From NCBI RefSeq assembly GCF_014203355.1, contig NZ_JACHIR010000001.1, positions 3,784,038-3,848,037 on the forward strand: a stretch of 64,000 nt of DNA, given 5' to 3'. The translations under genes were made by a program, and so were the position numbers. Source of the stretch: Kutzneria kofuensis. Lineage in GTDB: Bacteria > Actinomycetota > Actinomycetes > Mycobacteriales > Pseudonocardiaceae. Under the pieces are notes generated by a model. That model saw only the letters and a list, made by a program, of their open reading frames with translations, searched no databases and had not been told where the DNA came from. Position 1 is the first letter of the stretch, and every line of letters starts with the position of its first letter. Below, in pieces: positions 19,233 to 27,138 of this stretch.

Positions 19233-20042
19233 TCAGGTCACGACGCGGATGGTCCAGAAGTCCGAGGACAGGCTGCGCTCGGTCAGGTACGCGTACGGCA
19301 TCGTGAAGTGGCCGTTCTGGCCCCAGCCGGTGCCCCACGAGTTGCGGACCAGGAAGCGCTTGCTGGCGTCGTCGTAGCCGACGGCCAGCACCGCGTGGCC
19401 GCCCAGCAGCTGCTCCGACGGGGCCGGCATCGGCACCACGCCGGTGTCCGCGACCTGCTGGCTCTCGAAGCTCTCGTACACGCTGAAGCCGAAGACGAAC
19501 GGGTAGCCCGCGGCCAGGCAGCCGCGCAGCTGGTCCAGCGTCGTCGTCACACGCTGGTAGGTCGTCACCCGGTTCTTCAGAGCGTCCTGGTAGCAGGCGT
19601 CGGACGGCCTGGTGGCCTCCCGCGAGCCCGGCGGGAAGTGGCCGTTCGCGTCGGCCGGGATGGCCTCGTACGGCCACTCGGTCTCCGGGCAGACGCCCTG
19701 CTTGGCGACGCTCTTCATGCCGTCGCGGATCATGGCCCCGGAATCGGTGCCGATGTTTCCTTCCATCGCCCGCTCGTTGTAGTAGATGAACAGGCGTGAC
19801 GGCATGAAATCGGCGAGGGCCTGCTTGCGCAGCGAGAACTCGAATGCGCCCGCGATGGCGTTCGCGGTGCAGCTGCCGATCTGGCCCTGGTCGTAGCACT
19901 CGGGCAGGCCGGCCTTCAGGTCGACGCTGGCGGGCAGGTTGGCGACGGCGGCGCGAGGCGCGGCGTACATGTGGTCCCTGGCGTCGGGAAGGTCAGGAAC
20001 CCATCCGTAGCGGGCCACGCTCCTCGGTGTCGGACTGGTCAT
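19233..20042 (-). CDS. Papain-like cysteine peptidase (C1 family)
   Basis: A 269-residue protease of the stand-alone bacterial C1 type. The oxyanion Gln52 and catalytic Cys58 lie in DQGQIGSCTANA, the catalytic His216 in GGHAVLAVGYDD, and Asn234 in VRNSWGTGWG; all four are intact. No signal peptide or pro-domain is apparent, so it is predicted to be cytoplasmic or non-classically exported. The start at 20042 has only a weak ribosome site. A 7-bp hairpin (20062-20080) would lie in the leader of its transcript. The biological role is unknown. Confidence 0.9.
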   Translation of the reverse strand: MTSPTPRSVARYGWVPDLPDARDHMYAAPRAAVANLPASVDLKAGLPECYDQGQIGSCTANAIAGAFEFSLRKQALADFMPSRLFIYYNERAMEGNIGTDSGAMIRDGMKSVAKQGVCPETEWPYEAIPADANGHFPPGSREATRPSDACYQDALKNRVTTYQRVTTTLDQLRGCLAAGYPFVFGFSVYESFESQQVADTGVVPMPAPSEQLLGGHAVLAVGYDDASKRFLVRNSWGTGWGQNGHFTMPYAYLTERSLSSDFWTIRVVT

Positions 20043-20210
20043 GGCGATGTCCCCTTCTAGGCCCGCCGTAAGCCGGCGGGTACCGCTGACAGGAGCATCG
20101 GTATGGCCGACTGATACGAAACTCGGCCATTAGAGTGGAGGGCGGGAAGTCGCAGCGGCGGAGGGCCGGAAGTCACCGGAGTGGCGGTTCGGGAATCACT
20201 CGAACACACC

Positions 20211-20256
20211 AAGGGGCGTCCAGCGGAATGCGCTCTCCGGTGGACGCCCCTTTTTT
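20211..20256 (+). terminator. Rho-independent terminator with T-tract, plus strand, no plus-strand gene recognised
   Basis: An 11-bp perfect stem (AAGGGGCGTCC and GGACGCCCCTT) with a 20-base loop is followed by six T residues on the plus strand. No plus-strand coding region is recognised upstream, so it may end a small untranslated transcript reading away from the protease promoter. Read on the minus strand the same stem lies just after the small ORF at 20279-20503 and could end it, though without a U-tract. Confidence 0.6.
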
Positions 20257-20278
20257 GACTTCGTCAATTTCTTCGCCG

Positions 20279-20503
20279 TCAGGCCGGCGGCAGCCAGCCC
20301 GCGAAAACCCGGCGGACCAGCGTGGGCAGCAGGCCCGAGCTGGCCCGACGGTGCGCGCCGCCGCGGCCGCGGCCCGAGGTCGCCGGCTGCTGCGGGCAGC
20401 TCGGCGGCCGGTTCGCCGACCGGGTGCGGTCCGGGAACGCGTGCACGATGATCTGCACTCGGTCGTGTGACCCGTCACGCTGCGGTGGCGGTTCTACACT
20501 CAA
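20279..20503 (-). CDS. Small hypothetical protein, 74 residues
   Basis: Short open frame with a TTG start at 20503 preceded by an AGAGGA site six bases upstream. Third-position GC is high for most of its length, which supports coding. The protein begins MSVEPPPQRDG, has a QIIVHAFPDRT strand-like segment, a Gly/Arg-rich middle and a C-terminal LLPTLVRRVFAGWLPPA that could form an amphipathic helix. No family recognised. It lies on the same strand as the large accessory block upstream. Confidence 0.5.
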   Translation of the reverse strand: MSVEPPPQRDGSHDRVQIIVHAFPDRTRSANRPPSCPQQPATSGRGRGGAHRRASSGLLPTLVRRVFAGWLPPA

Positions 20504-20542
20504 AGTCGGTCCTCTCTCGGGCGACGACAGGGGAAGGGCTGC

Positions 20543-20579
20543 GCCGCGGTTCCTGCTGCCACAGGACCGCGGCTTTTTT
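20543..20579 (+). terminator. Second rho-independent terminator with T-tract, plus strand
   Basis: Stem GCCGCGG-TTCCTG paired with CAGGA-CCGCGGC (one bulged T), followed by six T residues. It points along the plus strand and again no plus-strand gene is recognised upstream. Together with 20211-20256 it suggests one or two short rightward transcripts in this interval, antisense to the small ORF at 20279-20503. Confidence 0.6.
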
Positions 20580-20656
20580 GGTGCGGAAATCATGCTCCCG
20601 TCACCGCCCGCTGACACGATCAGCCGAGGCCGGACCGCCCGATCATCGACGACCGG

Positions 20657-20797
20657 TCACTCACGGGCGACGAGCGGCGCCCCGATATCGGCTACCGTGA
20701 TCATCGAAACGCTTCGGTTCACACTATCGAGTGACTCAAGCACGACGCGCAGATGCACGTGCGCCGGAAATTCCACAAATCCCGAACGGCACGACAC
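20657..20797 (-). CDS. Possible small ORF, 46 residues
   Basis: A weakly supported open frame starting with GTG at 20797, with GAGGG ten bases upstream. The predicted product has a protein-like segment HVHLRVVLESLDS followed by VSMITVADIGAPLVARE. Third-position GC is only about two thirds, lower than in neighbouring genes, so it is either atypical or not coding. It is on the same strand as the accessory block. Confidence 0.3.
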   Translation of the reverse strand: MSCRSGFVEFPAHVHLRVVLESLDSVNRSVSMITVADIGAPLVARE

Positions 20798-20878
20798 TAA
20801 CGAGTGACCCTCAAATGAGACGCCCCGTCACGCTCGGACCAGCGCTTTGCAATCGATTGCCGCGCTCCCCGGCTCAGC

Positions 20879-21019
20879 CTAGGCCTTGCGACCCATCGCC
20901 CCGTACATCATCGTCCGGGCCGAATCCCTCGGCTCCTCGTCCGGTCGCCAGTCCGGCAGCCACACCTCCCCCGGCCGCCACCGCCACCGGGTCGTAATCC
21001 ACGTACACCGGCCCACCAC
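20879..21019 (-). CDS. Small tryptophan/arginine-rich protein, 46 residues
   Basis: Starts at tandem GTG codons (21019/21016) with an AGGGG-type site upstream and ends in TAG at 20879. About 89 percent of its codons end in G or C, compared with about 65 percent in the alternative frame, which favours coding. The product is rich in Trp and Arg (RWRWRPGEVWLPDWRPDEE) and ends TMMYGAMGRKA. It lies 67 bases downstream of the DUF4407 gene on the same strand and may be the last gene of that unit. No homologue recognised. Confidence 0.5.
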   Translation of the reverse strand: MVGRCTWITTRWRWRPGEVWLPDWRPDEEPRDSARTMMYGAMGRKA

Positions 21020-21086
21020 ACGGTCGGAGCAATCCCCTCATCGTGTTGTTCACGCCCCGGGCTGGTGCCGGCTCGGGGCGTGACCG

Positions 21087-22505
21087 TCAGACCGGCCGCC
21101 GGGCAATGGGCATAGTGTCCTCGACGCGCTGGCGCACCGTCGGCGCGTCCCAGATGGTCGGCGGCGACTGGCGGCGGCCGCGCTGCTGGCGGAGCTTGGC
21201 GGCGGCCGCGTCGACGTGCTGGTCCACGGCTAGGTCCAGCTCTGCCTCGTGCAGCCGCAGGTTCTGCTCCGCGGTGGCCCGCCGCTTCTGGAACTCGTGC
21301 TCGGCTTCGATCTGGTCGCCGCGCAGGCGGCTCGTCTCCGCCGTCTCACGCGTGCGCACCTTCTGTTCGAACACCCGCTTCGCGCTGACGGTCTGCATGT
21401 CCACCAACTCCTCGTACGTGGTGACGCCGCCGAACAGCTTCACCAGCACCGGCAGGCAGTCCACGCCGATGAAGAACAGGCGGATGAACCAGGTCGCGGT
21501 CGTCAGGAAAAGGTTCGCCGAGGTCAGCTCGTCCAGCGCGCGGAACCGCTCCAGCAGGCCGATCGGCCCCTGGTGCGCGACCAGCTCGTCGACCTGCTGG
21601 CGCACGGCGGCGTCCCGTGCCGCCTGGTAGGTGCGCTGGCTGGTGTCCAATGTGGCGCGCAGCTTGGTGATCTTGTCGTTCAGCCCGGCGAGAGTCGCCT
21701 GCTTGTCGGCGGTCGGGTGGGTCGAGCGGTAGTCGTTCGCTTCCTTCTCCCGCTCGATGCACTCGCGTCCGCGACCGGCCTTGCCGGTCGTACCGGGCCC
21801 CGGCGTGCCCGCGCACTCGTTGCGTGCCAACTCGTCCCGGGCGGACTGTTCCTTGTTCGTGGCGTCGATGTCCTGGCGCAGCTGGTCGGCCTGGTTCTGG
21901 TAGCCGGCGAGTTCCTGCGCCATGGCCGCCGGCGCGGCCTGCAGGTCGAGCTGGTGGTGCGCACAGTCCGCGCCCTGGGCGGCCTGCCGGGTCTGGGCGT
22001 CGGCGGTCGGATCCGGGTTGCACCGCAGCAGCAGGCTGGTCAAGTTCCGCGCATCCTGCTGCCGCTGGTCGTTGATGTACTGCTCGATGGCGGGCTCGAA
22101 GACGCGCAGCACCAACGGTTCCGCGATGACAACGCCGAAGAAGAACGCCAGCACCAACCGCGGCAGCAGCACGGTGACGCGTCGGTGCCAGCGCGTGCCG
22201 ACCGAACTCGTCACCAGCCACCGGTCCAGGTTGAGCACAAACGCGCCCCAGACCAGGCCGAAGGCCAGCAGCGACAGCTGGAAGCCGCCGACGACCTCGC
22301 TCAGCGCCATGGTCATCGACAGCGCGGCGATGGTTGCCGTGCCGAACACGACACCACCGAGCGCGGTGTATTTGGGTCGCTCGGTCGGCACCAGGTCGAG
22401 TAGCTGCTCGTCCGCACCGGTCAGCGACCGCGCGGCGCGACCGAACCGGCGGCCGAGCACGGGTAGGCCGGTGACGAGGTCGGCCGCCTTGGGGAACCTA
22501 CGCAC
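21087..22505 (-). CDS. DUF4407-type membrane protein with central coiled coil
   Basis: A 472-residue membrane protein. Three hydrophobic segments lie at about residues 48-68, 74-97 and 110-135, then about 200 residues rich in Gln, Glu, Lys and Ala (probably coiled coil, with several Cys), a fourth hydrophobic segment (WFIRLFFIGVDCLPVLVKLFGG) and a charged C-terminal tail. This is the DUF4407 layout. The GTG at 22505 overlaps the stop of the preceding SPFH-like gene by eight bases and follows a GGGGTGG site. It is the last large gene of the NTPase block, and is likely its membrane component; function unknown. Confidence 0.75.
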   Translation of the reverse strand: MRRFPKAADLVTGLPVLGRRFGRAARSLTGADEQLLDLVPTERPKYTALGGVVFGTATIAALSMTMALSEVVGGFQLSLLAFGLVWGAFVLNLDRWLVTSSVGTRWHRRVTVLLPRLVLAFFFGVVIAEPLVLRVFEPAIEQYINDQRQQDARNLTSLLLRCNPDPTADAQTRQAAQGADCAHHQLDLQAAPAAMAQELAGYQNQADQLRQDIDATNKEQSARDELARNECAGTPGPGTTGKAGRGRECIEREKEANDYRSTHPTADKQATLAGLNDKITKLRATLDTSQRTYQAARDAAVRQQVDELVAHQGPIGLLERFRALDELTSANLFLTTATWFIRLFFIGVDCLPVLVKLFGGVTTYEELVDMQTVSAKRVFEQKVRTRETAETSRLRGDQIEAEHEFQKRRATAEQNLRLHEAELDLAVDQHVDAAAAKLRQQRGRRQSPPTIWDAPTVRQRVEDTMPIARRPV

Positions 22506-23445
22506 GCGGCCCACCCCGTTCGGCGCCGCCCTCGATGCTGTCCGGAGCGCGGTCACCCCCGAGCGCGGTCGGGTTCGGGCCGACGATCTCGTCGAAGACC
22601 GAGTTGATGATCCGGTCGGCGTCGATGGCGACGGTGTCCCGATAGGCCTCCGGCAGCGACTCGAACAGCCGGAGCAGGTCGGCCCGCTTGCGTTCCAACT
22701 GCTGGTACTCGCGCTCCGCAGCCTCGGCGAGGTTGAGCTGCCCGCGCCTGGCGGCCAGCGCCGACACCGCCTGGGCGCCGCGTTCGAAGTAGCCCTGCAG
22801 CCTGGTCGCGTCCCGGTCCTCGAAGTCGTTCTCCAGCCCCTGCTGCGCATGCCGCCACTCGGTGTCGCGCATGGTGCGGGCGTGCTGGCTCAGGTCCTCC
22901 GGCGTGAGCACGTCGACGCCGGCCAGCTTGACCGACATGCCCGACAACCGCGGCGCGCGCAGGGTGCAGTAGGCCCGCACCCGGGCGTCGACGTCCTCAC
23001 GCACCTCATTGATCTCCTCGACGCGGTGGCCGGCCCCGAGCTGTCGGAGCGCCGCGTCCTGGGACAGATAGGTGTGCAGCGGCTCGGCCAGGTCCGTCCA
23101 CCCGGCGGCGGCGACTGCCTGTGGGTCCTCGACGCAGCAGTTGAAGTCGACCACCACGGTGAACTCGTCCGCGGCGCTGCGCGACGGGATGGTCAGCCGC
23201 ACCGACACCGACCGGGGCCGGACGTCGACCACGCTCACCGACACGGCGTTCACCACCAGGTCCTCGCGGCCGGTCAGGTGGCGGCGCTCGGTGAACGCGA
23301 CGTACCCGGACTCGACCTCGAACACGAGAACCGTGCCGGGTTCGGCCCGCGGGAGCTCGGTCTCCGTGCGCTGCCGGCCGAGCAGACGCCGTTGCGCCCG
23401 GTCCAGCCGCTGCTCCTGAATGACCGGGTAGCGCCTTGTCTCCAT
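22498..23445 (-). CDS. SPFH/Band 7-like protein
   Basis: A 315-residue protein without a TM helix. Residues about 38-190 resemble a Band 7 fold: a start VLVFEVESGYVAF, beta-rich segments VVDVRPRSVSVRLTIPSRSAADEF and VVVDFNCCV, then VREDVDARVRAYCTLRAPRLSGMSVKLAGVDVLTPED-like sequence, the signature order of strands and the long helix. The C-terminal 120 residues are helical. Such proteins assemble scaffolds at membranes. The assignment is by pattern only. It starts five bases after the NTPase stop and overlaps the DUF4407 gene, so all three are co-transcribed. Confidence 0.6.
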   Translation of the reverse strand: METRRYPVIQEQRLDRAQRRLLGRQRTETELPRAEPGTVLVFEVESGYVAFTERRHLTGREDLVVNAVSVSVVDVRPRSVSVRLTIPSRSAADEFTVVVDFNCCVEDPQAVAAAGWTDLAEPLHTYLSQDAALRQLGAGHRVEEINEVREDVDARVRAYCTLRAPRLSGMSVKLAGVDVLTPEDLSQHARTMRDTEWRHAQQGLENDFEDRDATRLQGYFERGAQAVSALAARRGQLNLAEAAEREYQQLERKRADLLRLFESLPEAYRDTVAIDADRIINSVFDEIVGPNPTALGGDRAPDSIEGGAERGGPRA

Positions 23446-23449
23446 GGGT

Positions 23450-25633
23450 CTAGCTCCTCGATTCGGTTGTGTCGCCGCCGATGGCGGCCAGGAGGGTGGT
23501 GACCAGCACCCGCGGCACCTGCGGCCGGACCCGGCCGTCGGTCATCGCGCGCTTCAGTTCGGGGATCCGGAGCCGGCGGTGCGGCTCCGGCATCTCGGCC
23601 CGGATGGCCGCGCCCAGTCGGGCTACGACCGGGGCGGCCGCGCTGTCGTGCTCCAGCGCGCGCAGCGTCCGCCGCAGGGCGTCGATGGCGCCGGCCCGGT
23701 GCGGCGCGCTGCACAACACGTCCGCCCAGAGCTCGCCCAGCACCTCGACGTTGGCCGGCTGGGTGCGCAGCACCAACGCGGAGACGGGGTCGTCCGAGCT
23801 CAGCTGTGGTGCGCCGAGCACGGCAACGACCATGTGCCTGGCCGCGCGGGCGACCCGGATCGTCCAACCACGCTCGTAGCGCTCGTCGCCGCTGGCATCG
23901 TCATCGGACTGGCTGTCGATGAGCGGGTCAGCGACCGTGACGGCGGGCGCGGCGCCGGTGTGCCGTGACACCCGTGCGCCGGGACCCGCGGCCTTCGCGA
24001 GTTCGTCCCGGACCATGGTGAGCACCTCCGCCGCGCTGGTGGTGTCGCGCTCGGCGGCGTTGGCGAACAGGAACGCCAGCGACATCCGGGCTACCGCGCC
24101 GATCCGTTGGGCACGCAGGGCGAGGAAACACAGCCGTCTCATGGATTCACCGGGAAAGCGCAACCCCAGCGGGCCACCGAGGGCGACGGCCGAGGTGATC
24201 GCCCGGTTGAGGCCCCGGTTCTCGCCCCAGTTCATCGCGGTCCGCAACGCCAGGGAGGCGATCCGGTCGTCGTCGCTCATGAACCACAGCGCCATCGCCG
24301 CGGTGGAGCGTTCGAGGGCGACACCACCGGCCCAGCGGTCGAGAAAGGACCCGTAGACATCACCGAAGTCGCAGCGGGCCAGCCGCGCCAGCCCGAACGC
24401 CAACTCGCCGGTGACCTCAGGGCCGAGCCCCAGCTCGACCAGCCCGCCGAAGAACCGGCGCACCGGCTCCCACAGCTCGTAGGCGAAGCGCTCGTGCAAC
24501 TCCGCCAGCGTGAGGTCCCGCAGTTCCGGCGACCGGAAGCGCAGCCGCCTGCCGTATCCGGACTCGGCCGGCGCCACCGTGTACAGGTGGTGATCACGGT
24601 TGCGCTGCACCATGACCTCGGTGTGCGGGTCCGTGTGGGGCGCCTGCTCCCGATCGGCCACCGCGACCCGGGTCTGCTCCAGCAGCATCGCGACCAGCAC
24701 GTCGAGCACCGGCTCCGGCTGGGCGCCGACCAGCGCGAGCGTGACGACGGTGAAGACGTCCTTTTTGGTCAGCTGGCCGCTCGTCCAGTCCTCGAGTTGT
24801 CGGCGCGCCGTCGATCGCAGCGCCTCGAACGCCTGCGACGGGTCCTGCCGCAGCCGGTCGGCCAGCTGCACCACGTCCCGAGGCGAGCGCAGTCGCGACA
24901 CGTGTTCCCGTGCCTGCGCACGGACATCGTCGTTCAGCGCCGCGGACTCCAGGCAGCCGTCGAGGACAGCCACCGGTGACGGCGGCCGCACCGTGACGGC
25001 GAGTTCGGGGAGACTACGCGGCCCCATCGCCGTCTCCGTGGTTGTGATGACCAGATAACCGTTGACCTGCTTGAGCTTGTCCACCAGCAGCCGGGCGTCG
25101 TAGGCCCGGACCTGAGCCTGCGAGCCGTCAAGCACGTGGTCCCGGACCAGGTAGCCGCCACGCGCCGTGAAGGCGAGCCTGGTCAACTGCTGGAGCGAGG
25201 TCGCCGGGGACACGCTGGTCATGTCCGCGCCGACCAGGCCGGCATCGCGCAGGTCCGCGAGCAACTTCAGCGCGGCCGTCCGCTTGCCGATCCCCTCAGG
25301 GCCGTGCAGCACCACGCAGTGATGCCGCAGCAGGGATTCCCACGCCTGGTCGAGACCGTCCACGGCGACGAACCACCGCAGCGCGGCCCGCACCTCGGCG
25401 TCGCCGATCGGCCCGGTGGCGCGGCGGGAAGACTCGGCGCCGTCGGTGACGCCGAAGACCACCTTGTCGGCGTGCACGTTGCCGGTGATCTTCGTGTATA
25501 CGGTCTGCGCGGTGCGAATGCCCTCAAGGTCGTCGTGCTCGGCAGGAGGGGGTGGTTCGGCCGGCGACTCGTCGGCGGTCGGAGCCTCGGCCCCGTCGGT
25601 CGGCTGCTCGTCCTCGGACAGCTGGGTTGTCAT
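23450..25633 (-). CDS. STAND-like P-loop NTPase with N-terminal signalling motif
   Basis: A 727-residue protein. After an acidic, Pro-rich N-terminus, residues 51-62 read GNVHADKVVFGV, a short motif also found at the C-terminus of the adjacent cyclase-like protein. A P-loop follows at 111-118 (GPEGIGKR, with Arg after the Lys) and a hydrophobic strand ending in Asp (YLVRDHV) about 45 residues later could be Walker B; YLVITTTET may be the sensor strand. The rest is helical, including a C-terminal repeat-like region (EALRSTARRQLEDW onward). This suits a STAND/AAA-type regulatory ATPase. It starts 12 bases after the cyclase-like gene. No close family is recognised. Confidence 0.65.
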   Translation of the reverse strand: MTTQLSEDEQPTDGAEAPTADESPAEPPPPAEHDDLEGIRTAQTVYTKITGNVHADKVVFGVTDGAESSRRATGPIGDAEVRAALRWFVAVDGLDQAWESLLRHHCVVLHGPEGIGKRTAALKLLADLRDAGLVGADMTSVSPATSLQQLTRLAFTARGGYLVRDHVLDGSQAQVRAYDARLLVDKLKQVNGYLVITTTETAMGPRSLPELAVTVRPPSPVAVLDGCLESAALNDDVRAQAREHVSRLRSPRDVVQLADRLRQDPSQAFEALRSTARRQLEDWTSGQLTKKDVFTVVTLALVGAQPEPVLDVLVAMLLEQTRVAVADREQAPHTDPHTEVMVQRNRDHHLYTVAPAESGYGRRLRFRSPELRDLTLAELHERFAYELWEPVRRFFGGLVELGLGPEVTGELAFGLARLARCDFGDVYGSFLDRWAGGVALERSTAAMALWFMSDDDRIASLALRTAMNWGENRGLNRAITSAVALGGPLGLRFPGESMRRLCFLALRAQRIGAVARMSLAFLFANAAERDTTSAAEVLTMVRDELAKAAGPGARVSRHTGAAPAVTVADPLIDSQSDDDASGDERYERGWTIRVARAARHMVVAVLGAPQLSSDDPVSALVLRTQPANVEVLGELWADVLCSAPHRAGAIDALRRTLRALEHDSAAAPVVARLGAAIRAEMPEPHRRLRIPELKRAMTDGRVRPQVPRVLVTTLLAAIGGDTTESRS

Positions 25634-25645
25634 TGCCGGCGGCCC

Positions 25646-26356
25646 TCAGTTCCTGATGCCGAAGACGATGTCGGTGCCGGTGACTCCACCGTGGACGGTC
25701 GTCTGTACCGACGGCGCCGGACCGGCCGGGGGCGTGTCGGAACCGGTCGGCGGGGGCGTCACGGCCGACCGTGGGTCGTGACCGGGTACCCAGAGCCAAG
25801 CGTCTGCGCGGAATTCCTTCTCCAGCACCTCCACCTTGCGGAAGCTCGTAGCCGGCACGGTGGTGTGGTGCTGGGCGACGGTGTCGGTGAACACCTGGTC
25901 CGACAGCAGCACCGCGATGGCGGCATCGGGGATGTCGACCAGCGCATCGCGTAGCGGTCGCGCGTTGAGCAGCCGCGCCACCTGCACCGGCGCCGGACCG
26001 GCCCAGCCGTTGGCGCCGGGAACGAGGCGGCCGAAGTGGATCGCCACCCGCAGCCGCAGCCGCGCCTCGGGCAGCATCATCGTGTTGTGCCGGCGCAGGC
26101 ATGCGTTCAGCGCCGGAATGAACGTGTCGATGACGGCGGCCTCCGGCTCGTCGGCCGGCAGGATGGCGAACTCGCCGTCGCCGCCGGGCTGGCGCGCCCA
26201 CTCCGCGCGCCGCAGCCCGGCCGACTGCCCGGCATCGTCGAGGAACTCGACCAGGTGGCGCTGCGCGGCGAGCTGACCGATGTCGGTTTTGCTGCCGTAG
26301 CCGGTGGCATCCACGGCGACGCAGAGTCGCCTCAGGACGGTAGCGGCGGGGGTCAT
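25646..26356 (-). CDS. Divergent class III nucleotidyl cyclase-like protein with C-terminal motif
   Basis: A 236-residue protein resembling a cyclase homology domain: VAVDATGYG (Asp16, like the first metal aspartate), GGDGEFAI (Asp60, like the second), LRLRVAIHFGRLVPG matching the RIGIHTGEV strand, and PVQVARLLNARPL matching the VNxAARL helix. In that helix the Arg is kept (Arg128) but the expected Asn is not, so activity may be altered or lost. Residues 223-234 (GVTGTDIVFGI region) repeat the motif seen at the start of the neighbouring NTPase. The ATG at 26356 was chosen because the domain begins directly after it. It lies between crp-like and NTPase genes. Confidence 0.6.
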   Translation of the reverse strand: MTPAATVLRRLCVAVDATGYGSKTDIGQLAAQRHLVEFLDDAGQSAGLRRAEWARQPGGDGEFAILPADEPEAAVIDTFIPALNACLRRHNTMMLPEARLRLRVAIHFGRLVPGANGWAGPAPVQVARLLNARPLRDALVDIPDAAIAVLLSDQVFTDTVAQHHTTVPATSFRKVEVLEKEFRADAWLWVPGHDPRSAVTPPPTGSDTPPAGPAPSVQTTVHGGVTGTDIVFGIRN

Positions 26357-26427
26357 TGGCGTGAACCTTTCGCATTCGGGGGACGTACTGAGGAATCGTC
26401 GGACCACGACGGTCACGTGACCCCGCA

Positions 26428-27138
26428 TCAGTGCGGGTTTGTGCCGCCATTCGCGATAAGGCGGAGCGCGTCCCGGTCGGCGACCTCGGTTGCCCGGTAC
26501 CGCCGGACCACCACGCCGTCCTGTTCGAGCTGGCCCAGTTCCTTCTCGGCGGTGCGCAACGCGATTCCGGCGAGGGAGGCGATTTCGGCCTGCGTGAGCG
26601 GGACGCCGAGGCTCCAGGTCGAGCCGTGCCGCGCCCCGTACGTGTCGACGATTTCGTCGAGCACCCGACAAACCCTGACCCGCGCGGGCTGACCTGCGAA
26701 TTCGAGCCGCCTCCTGTTCGCCCAGCGCAGCCGCCAGCTGATCATCGCTGCGACCTCGACACTGAAGTCGGGACTTCGCCGCATGAGGTCGAGGAACTCA
26801 TTGCGGTGCACCACTCGGGTCCACACCGGGGTGCACGCGGTCACCGTGGCCGAGCGCGGGGCTTTCTCCAGAACGCCCATTTCGCCGACCAGATCGCCGC
26901 CGACCCTGATGGCCAGCAGCGCCTCACCGGTCTCCGTCGCCGCCGTCACCTTCACAATGCCGCGGACCAGGACAAACGCGTATCCCTCCAGCTCGCCCTC
27001 TCTGATCAACGGCCGTCCCGAGCACAGTTTCCGCTCGACACCGGCGGTCAGCACCTGGTCCACGACCTTGGCCGGCAGCCGGCCGAGCAGGGTGGCGCGC
27101 GGCCATACACCCGCGCGAAACTCCTGTCCGTTCCCCAT
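26428..27138 (-). CDS. Crp/Fnr family cyclic-nucleotide-responsive regulator
   Basis: A 236-residue transcription factor with an N-terminal cNMP-binding beta-roll and a C-terminal winged helix. The phosphate-binding cassette GEMGVLEKAPRSATV keeps the Glu86 and Arg95 needed for cyclic nucleotide binding. The HTH is at about 181-210 (LTQAEIASLAGIALRTAEKELGQLEQDG). The ATG at 27138 follows a GAGG site; the open frame extends upstream without support. It is divergent from nothing and lies 71 bases before the cyclase-like gene on the same strand, suggesting a local cyclic-nucleotide circuit. Confidence 0.88.
   Translation of the reverse strand: MGNGQEFRAGVWPRATLLGRLPAKVVDQVLTAGVERKLCSGRPLIREGELEGYAFVLVRGIVKVTAATETGEALLAIRVGGDLVGEMGVLEKAPRSATVTACTPVWTRVVHRNEFLDLMRRSPDFSVEVAAMISWRLRWANRRRLEFAGQPARVRVCRVLDEIVDTYGARHGSTWSLGVPLTQAEIASLAGIALRTAEKELGQLEQDGVVVRRYRATEVADRDALRLIANGGTNPH

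Noticed and set aside
20460-20579. Amino-acid attenuator with leader peptide on the plus strand
   Set aside because: A terminator with a T-tract is present, but no run of regulatory codons, no alternative antiterminator stem and no downstream plus-strand biosynthetic gene could be found.
23274-23867. Additional ORF across the SPFH-like and NTPase gene junction
   Set aside because: Frame-shifted shadow of the two real genes, which are five bases apart with normal starts.
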